Part shown: piece by piece, positions 32,947 to 46,000 of the stretch | Layout: every line of letters begins with the position of its first letter | Numbering within the stretch: the stretch's first letter is position 1 | From: Baylisascaris procyonis | Lineage: Eukaryota > Nematoda > Chromadorea > Rhabditida > Ascarididae | DNA: 64,000 nucleotides | Direction of reading: 5' to 3' | Assembly: GCA_037389465.1 (NCBI GenBank) | Contig: JAZARR010000266.1 | Location: 2,542,001-2,606,000 of the forward strand | The notes under the pieces: generated by a model | What the model saw: only the letters and a program-made list of their open reading frames with translations | Told to the model about the DNA's origin: nothing | Databases searched by the model: none | Translations under genes and position numbers: made by a program

Positions 32947-35900
32947 GTTTGAAATTAGTATTTGAATATATGATCTTATGAATATACGCGTGGAGTTTTC
33001 ATTTTTACAACAACAATCCACAGAGTGGTCGGAGTACACTAGTTGCCGGATGTGCTTCAAATGCGATTCGTTGTTGGCTGCCGGCGCGCTCTGTATAACT
33101 GCAAAAAGTAGGAATAAGTGTTGTCAAAATAGTATATACTTCTAAGAGGCAGTTCTCATCTCAGAAGAGAAACGAGTTGAGAGGCCATTGGACGATCATA
33201 GTGGCGTTCTTAAACCAATTTTTTAAACCGTATTTTCTACTCTCGGCCAGTAACAATCTCTTTCGTGAACGGCAAGAATTCCTGCATGAACCAGCTTAGT
33301 CTATTTACTTCTAGCTGAGTGTGTGTGCACTTCACGTTGCCCTAATGTACATAACCCTCTTGTTCAAGAGAACTAATGTTGTGTGAGTTGGTTATAACGA
33401 CAATCAAACTTGCATAGTGCTTGCATCTGCTGCATCACTCTTTGAATAACACAATTTACTGTGGTAATGTTTAGAGATAAATGACTTCGAGAGAAGGCTC
33501 AAATATTTAGCAATTCACTGAGGGGATCTGTCCGTGTGAACGAAACTGTTCCTACGAAAGGAAGAAAAGAAGCTTTCGTTCGATTGCGAGCGGAACACCT
33601 GTTTGCGACTAAATGTCTAAGTGTGTGCACATGTACTGTATAACCGGTGTGTGCGCGTTTGTACGAGTATATGTGTGCATATGTATGCATTTGCGCCTGC
33701 GCACGCACAAATATGCTTGCTTCTGTGCGTGAATATGTACTGCTTGTGAAATTCACTTTGAGTGAATTTGCTGGTCTTTTGGAAGGAAGCAAGGAGGCTT
33801 TTGATTTGTTTCAAGGTGAAGATATGTGTTTCATAGGTTGAAATCCTTGCGGCACCGATCTCATGCTTTTTGGGTGGTTCGGAGCTCTTTCTTTCATTTT
33901 TAGTAATAGAGAGATGTAAACCTTGCATCGGCTGGTCTGTCAGATATAGAGAGGGAACTGCTGACAGTGTTTTACTGATGTTTTTGCAGGCACCTCGGGC
34001 GTTTTCTTAACCTGTAAGAATGCATCCTCGCAGTAGTGCTCCACGTTATTTTCACTGACTGCTTATATCTAAAAAATGGATTTCAGATTTTCCGACTCCA
34101 TTAATCTAAGAGATGGTTCATTTAGTGCGTTTTTTGACTACTTCGTGTAAACTTATTCCGTGTAAGAAACTCATAATGGCACTGTTTACTCTCGATATGC
34201 TAGCTGAAGCAGAAACTTAAGCCTTCACATCGTTTCGTCTGTTAAGTTTTGGGGGAGAGAGGGAAGGAGGGGCGGAGAGGAGGACATCCGTCATGACTAA
34301 CTTGAACCTGATGGCTGGCAAAAAGAATGCAGCAAAAATGATGGGAAAGCTGTAAGCACAATAAGCTCGATAAGATTTGGAATAAGCGGCGTCACACGAT
34401 GTGAAGATCGAGCACAATCATAAATAATTTCCTTCTGCTTATCGCATGCGATCTCCTATTCGTTTGTGAGCTTACCCTCATAATAGTCAACATCCGCATA
34501 TCTTCGCTTATAAATACTTCTACACGGAAGAATTATTGAATTCGACTTAGAGTCGCTATTTCCAATGACTATATACCACCTATAAGGATGTATAATCTAT
34601 TAATGTCTGAATAAGGCAGGTATCTGAGTGATGGAGTTGGAAGCAAAACAGGCGGCTGATGAGTCGAATGATGAGAGTGAAACTCAATATGAACAAAGCA
34701 GTTTCGAAAAAGCAATCAACATTCTTCTATGCAGGTTACGCTATAATCTTAATTTTATTGGTACAAATGCGACTGTTTTTTCTTCCGTTCTCACCATCTG
34801 CTTCCAAAAAACATACTGATTGTATTGCACAACATTTAAAAGTATTTACATAATGCTGTCCATCATTCACTATTTTCAATATACTAGATATCAATTTCTA
34901 ATGTAGATAAATATTTCCAATGTACTAGATATCACCTATAAGGATTTATAACCTTTTAATGTACATTATTTGTTTTACATAATACAGGATGAGCCATCAA
35001 TCGAATGTTACAACGGAAATCTGCTTAAATATCCACGTATATGCATCATATTATGTATTCAAAAAGAAAGGAATGAAATAGTGGTTTAGCTTGACGAATA
35101 TATCTGCTACATTCGAAATAACGTATGTGCATTTAAGATCGCAATCAGACTTATCGTAGAAACCTGAAAAGTAGAGAAGGCGACTCTCTATAAGCCGTCG
35201 AAATACAAATTTTTCTGAAGTTTCGATAATGACATTATTTATGATATGTTCCTATACCTGTGAGAGCTGTTGTTATTCACTTGAAATGAGTCCAATAAAA
35301 AAACGTTTCAAATATTTTTGCATCTCTGCTGTTATTGTCAGCGATGAATGACTTGAAATTTGTCGAAAATATCTCAACGATGAAGTGGAAGCAGTTATAT
35401 GACGGAAAATAGGACGAGTGCACTTCGAGTTTACAGTTGAACAGTTGTCTGCGCAATGAACACTCTCGCACAACGGTCATGTCATTATAATTTACAGTTC
35501 AAAATTCTTAAGAAGTATGGTGGAGTAATTGTCTCATCTAATCAGCGTTGAAGGTGTGCATGTTCAACCTCCTCCCAACCCCGACGAAATGAGGAGGGAG
35601 CCATTCTAGGTCCTCATTTTTGCTAGGTGTAGCTAAAAAAAGTGAAGATTTTTTCAAATGTTTTTTTCAGAAAATAAACATTTCTCACAGTGAATGGATG
35701 AATCGTCAACTTCTACCAAGATTACCGAATCGTGGGATTTCATGTAAGCCGAGAAGGGAGATGGGAGCAGCTGGAAAATTTTTAAGTGTGGCAATGGAGT
35801 ATCCATGCCGAATGCACCTCACTAAAAGTCATTTGAATGAGGGCTTATTTATTTCACAATTTGCAGTTACATGCCAGACAGTGCAAAATAATAAAACTCT

Positions 35901-36998
35901 TACAGTGCATCGGTAAAGTAAACGATCACCAAGCGAAGAGTGAGTGCATCGTTGGCATTAGTATACATGGGGTAGAGCAATGTGAGAGAAAATCGAAGAG
36001 AAATTTTTTTTCTAAAGCTGATGCAAACAAAGATAAGAGCAGTTAAGTATTTTGAATCAAGAATACATGGTGGCTAATAATCACCTGTCTAACTAATGGG
36101 TTGTCTTCATTGTAGGGTGTAATCCATCAATGGATGCTTGTCGCAGTTTACGCGAAATTGTCGGCATTGCCAGGCGAGACAATAATGAAGTAGCGAGTTC
36201 GCTGCGTCAGGGATGTCTGTAAAAAAGTTGAATTGATGGAAGAAGGGTGGGAGAAATTTGAAATCACATCTATTCCTGAATCAAGGTGATAAAAAGGCAA
36301 GCAGAAACTGCCTAAATCAGTTATCTGTCAAAAATCGAGCAATTTTTAGCGTTATTTTAACATCAAGACCGAGATTCCTCAAAAAAAAAACATTCTTAAT
36401 TTTTAGCATTTTATTTTTAGCATCGAGCTGGAGCATGTTAATTCTCCACTCATATTTTTTCTTTAGTTGTTTAAACACTCAATCGAATTCACATTTTGCA
36501 ATTCGTGAGACAATGCGGGCATACAGTCATTCAGTGCTTATAACAAGGTGAGGCGTTACTCAATAGTTTCGGAACCGATCAACGATTTTATTAGTTCCCT
36601 TCGCCGAACTTCCTACTATAATGAGAATATGTGTGGAGCAACGATCTGCCAGTATCTTTTGAACCGGTCTTCGTCAAACCGTTGAAACTTTTCAATCTGT
36701 AATTGTTGTGATGGAGATTTCAGAACCCACATGTTCAATGCTTTCCGATTGCAATTTGAAGCATTTCAGGCTTCGTGCCCGACGATTTTGAAATTTCCAT
36801 GCACTAGGAGTTTGAAGTTTATCCTAGTCCATCGTACCTGTATTCTAGCATTCTCATCTCTGACCGCAGAAGGAACGAAGGGTTGGGTCATCTAAAATAT
36901 GGATGTGTTGCTCAGTACACTTTATTATTTGATGACAACCTGAGAATCCAAACTTAAGGATGCAACCGCGAACACACAGTTATTACCAGCTGATCTGT

Positions 36999-37011
36999 CG
37001 CTAGATTTCAG
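36999..37011 (+). promoter_or_regulatory. Possible trans-splice acceptor for gene B
   Basis: CGCTAGATTTCAG ends 45 bases upstream of the gene B start codon, without an upstream in-frame ATG between them. Nematode mRNAs are often capped by a spliced leader at such a site; this is an inference without transcript data. Confidence 0.35.
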
Positions 37012-37056
37012 CTGTCAGAACAAGAGGAAATGCCAATTCCCTGAAGAAAGGCATAA

Positions 37057-37085
37057 ATGAGGAGCAGCGGACGCAGTCTTCGAAG
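37057..37085 (+). CDS. pgp: gene B exon 1: start codon
   Basis: ATG at 37057 has an in-frame TAA directly before it. The exon encodes MRSSGRSLR and ends in phase 2 before GTATCA. It is short, and the 38 bp intron after it is close to the minimum for nematodes, so this start is less sure than the rest. Confidence 0.55.
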
Positions 37086-40000
37086 GTATCAGTTTCTAGA
37101 TGCTAATCATGGATATATTTCAGAGGCGATTTAGCAAAACAGAGATTCGAGGCAAAGCCCGTTTCATTCTTCGATCTAGTAAGTCATTTGCTTCAAAAGC
37201 TACTTACTGTGCTGCAAAGATTAGTGCTGACGAAATGTATTGATTCTGTCGGTGTGAGGACGCTTCGCGCAGAATGAACGTTTGGCATGCAACCACATAA
37301 CTTTTACAACGTTTAGAGGATACACGTGACATATTTGACTTTTTTGATCTTGAAGCACGAGTATATTTAATGCAAGTTGAAATATGCTGTGAAGCGATAG
37401 AAGTTGACAAACCATCAGATGAAAGTTAGTGGTCACAAATCGTCCTCCCAAAAATCGTCCTGACTCGACCAGCATTCCAAAAACAATGTTTTCTCACTGA
37501 TTTGAATACCGCTTCCGTCCTTAAGCTGCTTCAGAATGCTTATAGAAGTCTGATGAGATGCCTCCGCATTCAGAATATTTTATAGTGATTTACCATTAGC
37601 AAATGGTCGTGCAGCAAAAGTTCGTTGCCCCACAAAAGCCGTCTTGTGACCGAAACTGTTCACAGAACGAGCCACAATTTCCTGAAGAAATCACATTCCT
37701 GAAGCGTGCTGGAGCAGAAAAGCATGCTCTGTATATGGCGAAAACAATACCCAAACAATCAAGGTGAAAAGTTTTGCAGATTACAATATGCTCTTGATTT
37801 GCTGGTTCGTAAAGAAAATAATATTGAAGCCAACTGATCTCACTGTGATACCATTGTCAACCTCTTCAAATTCTAGGAGATGAGCAATAAAGTCAAAAAA
37901 TGTACCTTGGAAAATGCTATAATATATTCTGTACCATAGAGAATGCTAAGCGTTCGCTAACTCAAGTGGGACATTCGTTAGTATTAGGAGGAATAGCAGG
38001 TATTCCTATTACTAGCAATGGTTAGCTTTGGAATTGCCCTTTAAAAAGAATTTATAATTGTAGTTTCGATTCGCCTCCACATTCGACAAATTTCTGATCG
38101 CTTGTGGCATCTTACTTGCACTTCTATGTGGCATTGGTCTACCGTTGACGACAATTCTCGCCGGTCGATTGACAAATACACTTATCGTCACTGGTACGGT
38201 ACGTTTTCTCAGTCCTCAGCCGAATGTCTGGCCTCATGGAGCATTGCTTTTCAGAACGCTCATTTTTGAGAAATAACTTTGATAACAATCGTTTCTTCTA
38301 CGTACGGCATAATGCCGGCATGATATTTGGGCGTTTCTTTAAGTGGTGATAGTGCAGATGTGGTGAAGTATGACATATGGCGAACTTACTGACTCGAAGC
38401 TCCGATTTGTTGTCCTTTACTTCTTAAGCGAATATACGTATCGAGTAGGAACGTTTCACAACGAATACACAATTCACCGTCTTAAACTGCTACGAATTGA
38501 GTCTTTTTCTAGGCACCTTGCAACATTAAGTTCGGAAAATCTTTAAGAAATTTAAGGTGCATTAATATGTTGGCGACAGGAAACTGAAGATTTTTTTTTT
38601 TTTGATGTACCTCCATACATTATTCGGTATAAGCTTGAATTATATGAAAAGGCCGCATATCCAAAAAGTGAGAAGGGTACTCATGCTACTCGCAACAATT
38701 CAAAACAAACGCATATTGGAGAGAAGAATAAGAAACGACATTGAGTGAAATATTTACAACTTGAGCGCTTTGATCAAAAAATTTGATGAACATAATTCTT
38801 ACTTCACGTTGATTCATTAAATTTGAAAAGAATTACAAATATTTAACACTACAACGAGAATTTTAAGAAATTCTGTTAGGATCGATTCTCATTCCACAGC
38901 AATGAATAACTAGAAAAAAAGAATCTTTTATGGATGATTTGCAAAAATGTTCGACTCACTCAGAGAGGTATGGTTATTTGTTAGAAAGCGCAAATCTTGT
39001 GCGCTCCAAAGACACAGTTATTCAATCGTTATGCGTTTTTGCAAATTTGTTTATGATACTATGCTATGGTAGCGTAGTGTATCTGCTTATTTTCACGTTT
39101 GCAATTGGCGAACGAGATTAAGAGAACTTTCATTTTGTTCGAATTTTTATAATCACTTTGAATGCCGATTAAATTAGTGAATTGGGAGAGCACATCGAGT
39201 TCTTCCTAAAGCTTTTGCGTTTTAACCAATCATTAATTTCCTTCATCCATATTGGTACTTATCTTGTGCTGTCTTGTGGTTTACTTGCAATGAGCATAAC
39301 TGCAAACTGTGATGGCTGTCTTCATTTCAGTATGAGGGCAACAATGAGTTTCGCAGAATTGGATACCTCTACGTTATTCTGTTTGCAATTGTTGGAGTCG
39401 CAATGTGCGCTGTCAGTTATACACAGGTCTATTTTTACCTAGCAGTCTTTGTTCATCGTTTATTTCCTACTCATCTCTTTATCAATTCATCCTTTATGAT
39501 ATTTAATCTTCATTACGATCATAATCTCGCCACAAAATTCTGTAGTTTAACAAAACAGCTTTGTTAGAAAAATCCATTCCTTTATGATTTGAACAAGTAA
39601 TAATGAAACCATGGAGAAGAGCCGTTAAAGAGCAGATTCATAGCTTATCTTCTTTTATTCAGTTGAAAGCCATGAGGTCTGCGTTATCACGTGTTTACTG
39701 AGCAATGATACCAAATAGCTTGCTCGATCGCTATTCCTTAGTGATTTTGTCTAATTTAGCTCTAGAATGTCCTTTCATGAGTGCTACATTAGTCGTGTTG
39801 CGCGAACTGTGATTATTTGTGCAACATTGGTTCGTTAGTCTCTACGCTGCTATAAGGCTATCTCCGAATGGTGCACTGCTCACTTTTTTCGAAAATCGCC
39901 ACATTGTTTTGTTTGACGAGGAGGGCAAGAATTATCTGGGCGCTAGACATTTGGCAGCCGTTGATCAAAAATAAAAACGTAATTACAACAATTGAAGGTG

Positions 40001-43000
40001 GATGTTACTCAGATTGCTAGCTCTTAGAAACCTACCACTCGCCGCATTTATCGCGCGCCTAGAGGAACATCTCCAAGCGATCCAAAGCGGCAAACGACTC
40101 CATTAAGTAGAAAATGCTAGCAAAAACCTTTCCGAATTCCAGAATTTAGGAAAAACGTGTGCTTCGAGCTTTACGCTCGCTGCTCATTTCAGCTACTCAT
40201 TTTCTTACCTCTAGAATTTGAAAAGCACAGAATAGTCGGGCATTCGCTTTTTGAATTTCTATCACGGAATATAAGCTGCTCAATCTTTTTCTGTACGCCG
40301 TGGTTGAGGATTCTACGCTACATTTACTCGGTTTCTTCCGTATACGCTTTGGACAGCTGCCATCGGGCAGTCGATCGCCTCTTGGATGGCGCTTCAACAA
40401 TTCTAATGCCATGCTTGTTGATCTTCACAAATTTAAAATCTTTACCTGTTCCGAGCTGATCAGCGGCAATTGCTCTCATGCCGTAGAAGAGCACTAAGTA
40501 TCTTCAGTCAATGTAATCAGAAATGATAACTTTTCCTTGAGTAATCTCTCAAAGTAGCCCTCTTTCGCATCCTATGCACCTCCACGCGATTTCAATTAAT
40601 GCCAACATTCTGAAAATTCCTGTCCATTGGTCCGAGGAATAGATGACGTGAAGATATTGAGCCATTGTGAGCTCTATATATACAAACTTCGAACTTTTCC
40701 TTTTATGATTGAGGAAGGAGTTCGCTGTCATGTTAACTGCTTCTCAAAAATGTACTTTTTTTCAAAGAATTTCCAAAGATCTCGTTCATTTCTATAGCGT
40801 GGACAGATATTTAGCAGCGTCATTCTTGCTTACAGTGTTATTTGCTTTGATAAGGTTTTTTATATCTCTGAGACAAGCTCATAGCTTTGATAAGCTATCT
40901 AATGAATATAGACTGTATAGACTGTCTTATCACATTGTTAAATAGAAAGGTGGAATGTCTTATAGTCATATGCAGGAAAATATCGATAGCGCACCTTGTA
41001 CGACCATCTCAATGAATGATGAAGATGAATATATGTTTTTTATTTCAGTATATGTGCTTTAAATATGCATCACTTAATATAGCACGTAACACGGAGTGAA
41101 TATATGCGAAGTTTATTGCGACAAGACGCCGCGTGGTTCGATTCACAGAAGGCGGGTACGATAACGTCACAGCTGAATGAGTTTGTTTCATTTAACCTTT
41201 ATTTTTTTGTAAGCTCTTTGAAACAATTTAGTTGATGTATTCCACCATACAAGTTTGACTCTAATCACCATGATTATAGGTTTTTCAAGGCCCTTAAAAG
41301 AGAAAGAATGTTATTGAGAAAAACAGATTTATTGAGGTAAAGGCTTTTCTGGTGATAAAATTTTCGACCAAATGTTACTAACAAAGAGATGCGATTTCCT
41401 TATACAAAAGGAAGTTATTTTTAGACGGTCTATAATGAAAATGCAGGAATGATCTGCTGGCAAATGGGAACTTTTTAATCAACCGAATTTCTTCCTCTAA
41501 ATATATCGCGGTATGATTTTTCAGAGAAAAACGGTCTCTAAGGGAAGAAAAAAGGGGAAAGAGGGCTTTTCGAGATTCTACGATATTTGACACTATTTTG
41601 TTATATTTTGAAATGGGAGAACTGTTGCAACTTGATTCTTGTAATACTTTCTTTGTTTGGCATTGCTGCAGATTAATTGAATGCAAATTCGATCATGTTG
41701 CTCTATTTCGTTTGTTTGATAAACCGTAAAATTTCCCTCTTTATGCGAATTCGTTTTATGGGCAAGTAGCGACGCGATGGCGAAGACAAGGTCATTTTCA
41801 TCCTAGCGAGGGTGATGAGTTATCCATCAGAAGAATATGTTTGTTGCACCATGCTTCTTTCAACACCCTATGATGGTGGCGGCTTTTTATGCACTTCATC
41901 GGGAAGGTTCGGGCGAGCGAAGTTGTCTAACCGTACATGGCCTGCTCAATCACTAGGCATTATGAGGATTTCCGCAGAGGCTGTTTTTAGTAATTGACAA
42001 GTGCAAGCTGTTTAGGAATATCGACAAGATCAAAGATGGTGTCGGAGATAAAGTTGGATTCATCCTACGCGGTATTACAATGTTCGTGACGTGTGTAGTG
42101 ATTGGCTTTGCGTTTGAATGGCGGATCACCCTTGTAGTGATTGGACTTGCTCCACTTTCCGCCGTACTTATGTCCCTTTCTTCAAGGGTAAGGCTTGCAA
42201 TGCTTTTACTTCTGAGCAACTATGATGACGTTGACTGAAAGGACGCAAAAAACTGTCACATAAAAGATTTCGTATGCGCTCTCAAAATGACTTTCGACTC
42301 AACCTGTTGCTTTTTTTCAAATATTCACGCTATGACAGCGTTGCTCCGTTGCATTTTTTCTTTTCTGCTTCAAAGGCTATTTCAAGGGTACAGTTGCAAA
42401 TGTTGAAAACAAGGCAAAAGGCTAAATAATAGCGACATTCCGAAATATACAATGACATTATAACAACGATATCATACTCATGAAGCTTTCACGCCACACA
42501 TTTTACAAAGAACTTTTTTTTTACGGTCCGCATCACTTTCAACCATCCTCTCTTTCGCATCGAGACAGTGAAGCCAGTAATGCCATCTGTTGTTAGATAC
42601 CGAGAAAGCCCAGCTTCCTTATAGCGTACTTGCCTGGGTTTGTGGTTTCTGACCGGACTGCCGAGTGGAAGCTATTATTCACTGCTAGCATGTGATTTCC
42701 GAGAAATTTTATTTGAAAATGTGACTTGCCATGTATTTAATGCTAAAAATGTGGGATACGAAAACCTGCTGATCTCTTGCATCATCTCTCACGTCGATCC
42801 ATTGGCACCGAAAGAACTTACAGTCATTTAAAAGTTCTAACAAATCGGCATGCATTTCATACAGGCCTGATCACAAAAAGCGAGTGTTTAGAAGCTCTAT
42901 GCGACTGCTGAGAGCATTCAAAATATGAACATTTGGCAACCTATGAAAGCGGTCGTTCATTGAGAATGAGAAGGGGCACATATAGTATCACCTCTAGCAA

Positions 43001-46000
43001 CCTTCTTCTATTGTTCACCACTCTTCTGATCCATCTTAATCCCACTCCACTTCATACATCACGCCTATTCAAATAATTCGAGTATATATCATCTCCGGGA
43101 TTCAGTGTTTTTGGTGGTGAATTTTTCTACCGATAAAACGGTCACTACAAAATTCGATCTGTTGGTCCGGGCGAATTCTTGAAGCCAAAATTCCAAATTT
43201 CAAAGTGAGTACAAGAAAAGGGATGCCTAAAAGTGAGAGTGAATTCAGCGAAAGCATGCAGTATTGCAAGGAAGCCGTCCCCTTGAATCCCTATGCTACA
43301 GCATTATTTATTTTGAGCGCTGCACGAATAATGGGTGCATTATCACAGAAGTGGTTTCGGATCATCACTGTTATTATCACAAACTGCAACATTATCACTA
43401 CATAAATGATAACAGTAATTTCGGATTAAATCTGCCTGCCGATGTTGTTTGCCCGGCAACTTGGCATCTCTTGTCGAGTATTAAATTTCACAGATTCAGC
43501 GGTGAGCTTAGAAATTTCACTTGACAGCTACATTAAGCATACCATCCCCGTTAAGCATTCGTTGTTGTAGTTGATTCCGAAACAATATGAGAATTGGCCG
43601 AAACTTGAATTTTACGGAAAACGTGCATCAAACTTAACGGAGTTCTGTGAGAAAAAATTCTAAAATTCGGAAACTTTCAGTTGAAAAAAATACATGATTT
43701 TAGAGACCTCCACACTGTCTCATCCCAAGCAATTTTTGAAACTCAATGAGCTAGTTTATTCTATGATGTGAAGCACAACGGAAAGCGTAGAACAATAAGA
43801 TTATTATTCGCGGTTATCCCTCAAGTTTAATGAAAGTGTTGATTTCAGTTGATCGACAAAGCGAGCACTAAGCAAATGAAGCATAATGCGGATTGCGCAG
43901 CGGTATTGGAAGAGTCAGTGATGAACTTTAAAACGATTGCCTCATGCAACGGTCAGCAAACAATTCTCAAGAAATATGCAAGTGGTCTCCGAATGGCACG
44001 GAAATATGCAACACAAATTGCAGCCTTTTCTGGGCTTTTCGATGGTATATTCTATTGTGCGATATACGTGTTCTTCGCTGCTGGATTTTAGTGAGTTGAA
44101 AATCTGTTTTTTTTTTCTTTTTTTCAGTTAAGGAATCCGTATTCCAGTCATTTATCAGAACCGATTTCGCCGTTCAGACGCACCAGAAGAGAATGCGCGG
44201 TGAGCATTGTTGATTTTGCATGAAAGACGATCTGCATCTTGCGGTAACATAGATGTTTCGTGCAGCTGCATCTTATTGAAGTCCATGCTATAGACTGCAC
44301 CCAAAACACTATCAGTGTGCACGAAGTTCACTTTGAGGGATTGATAAATGAACGTATATATCTTAAATCATATTCGATCAGGTGAATGCTTCAATTTCCA
44401 ATGATCGTATATATTCAGTTTAGGAAAAATTCCCAAATAAAGGTGTGAAAAATTGCGATATGCGGTGATTTTTGCTGCGACAATTTTTCAATGCATTTCG
44501 TCGAGTTTCTAAGCCTCTACTACGGCAATCTATGGGGTGCTGCACTGCAACTCGTGAAAAGCATACAGCGATGTGGTGATGTCTAATTTCATGCATTGAA
44601 TTTAATTTGGCGATTTCTTTTGTGCGATTACTTCATTTGTATCCGCATATCTATTTGGAAAACGAGGTGAACCCTCTTAACCATGTGTGTTTGCTGTGGA
44701 GGCTTAAAGAGGCCATCGGGCCATTAGAAAAAAGCTGATTCTGCAAGATCCCATCCATCGAGATGTTCGAATAATTTTGAAAGGAACTGTAGACATTTAA
44801 AGATGGAAGAAACTTGAAGGCATTTAACAAAGGCGACTTTTTTATTTTAAGCCGACTACGTAGTGGAAAAATTATATTTATATATAATCCATGCTAGCTA
44901 TTGATTCATTTATGTGAAACCACTATTGCATATATTGATGTTTTGTTTTTTTCTATTGAAATTGCTTGTACAAATGGGGTTTTTTCCCACTTCTTTCGAA
45001 TAATCTCTCTCATTTCTCTTAGTTGAGAGGTTTTTTTCGATGGCATATCGCTACCAATGATAAGAAAGCGGCAACTCTCAGAAGTCGGGAAAATGATTCT
45101 TCTTACCTTTGCCGATTTAGCCTTCTCTCGCTTTTGTATATATGAATGGTTTCTCGGAATTTGAAATCAGTGACCACAAAAGTTTGAGTCGGTCCCAATC
45201 AATCGCTAACATTGAGTGAATTTAAGTTGATATTCACTCCATTCAGCGTTAACATGAACGGCTCGATTAAGGAGTTTGCGAGTTGCGAGGAATTTGGCGA
45301 AATTTCTCGAACCAATTTTATTGACAAGGCGGTCCTTAGTTCGTTCTACGCTTCTCTTATCGTTTTCTAAAATTCATTTCATATCGAAAAGTTTTGCTGT
45401 GGTATATTGCAGCTATGGAGGTTATTTATACAAGGTTGGAATTGTCAAAGAGCCGGGTGATATTTTCATCGTTACAAAAGTCATTGTGTTTGGTTCTTTT
45501 TTCTTGGGCATTCTTAGCCCCCATCTGATGGCTGTCACGAATGCAAAAGTTGCTGCTGCTGTCATCTACCAAACCATTGACCGAGTAAGTGCAGCACTTA
45601 AAGAACATCATTATTTGAATTAAAGAAAATTTCGGCGCGATAATGAATTCCTTACGTGTTATAGACAACAGAAAATTTTTGGTGAAGGAGCGGAATGTTG
45701 AAAGCACATATCTAAGAACTCAACTGGTGCGGTAGGGGCCTAAAGCGAACACCAAAATTGCGGCTCAACGAGGAATATTGTTCTTATAGTCGATCGGTGA
45801 AGGAAATGAGGGAAGAGATATAAAAAGGCAAAATTTTTAGACTTGTTTAAGATGTTCAGCAGGAGTGAAAATCAAACGTTATTCCCTCCTGCTTGGCTGC
45901 CAGTATCCTCAAAGCTTGGTTTACGTTCAATTGGTTTACGTGTAATTACAATCAAGAATGTTGGAACAAAATACTCTGGTGTGAGCTTCTCCCATTAGCC

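Noticed and set aside
38930..39121. 63-codon hydrophobic frame inside gene B intron 4
   Set aside because: All three frames have stops between the nearest acceptor (CCACAG before 38901) and this ATG, and the phases of exons 4 and 5 leave no room for it.
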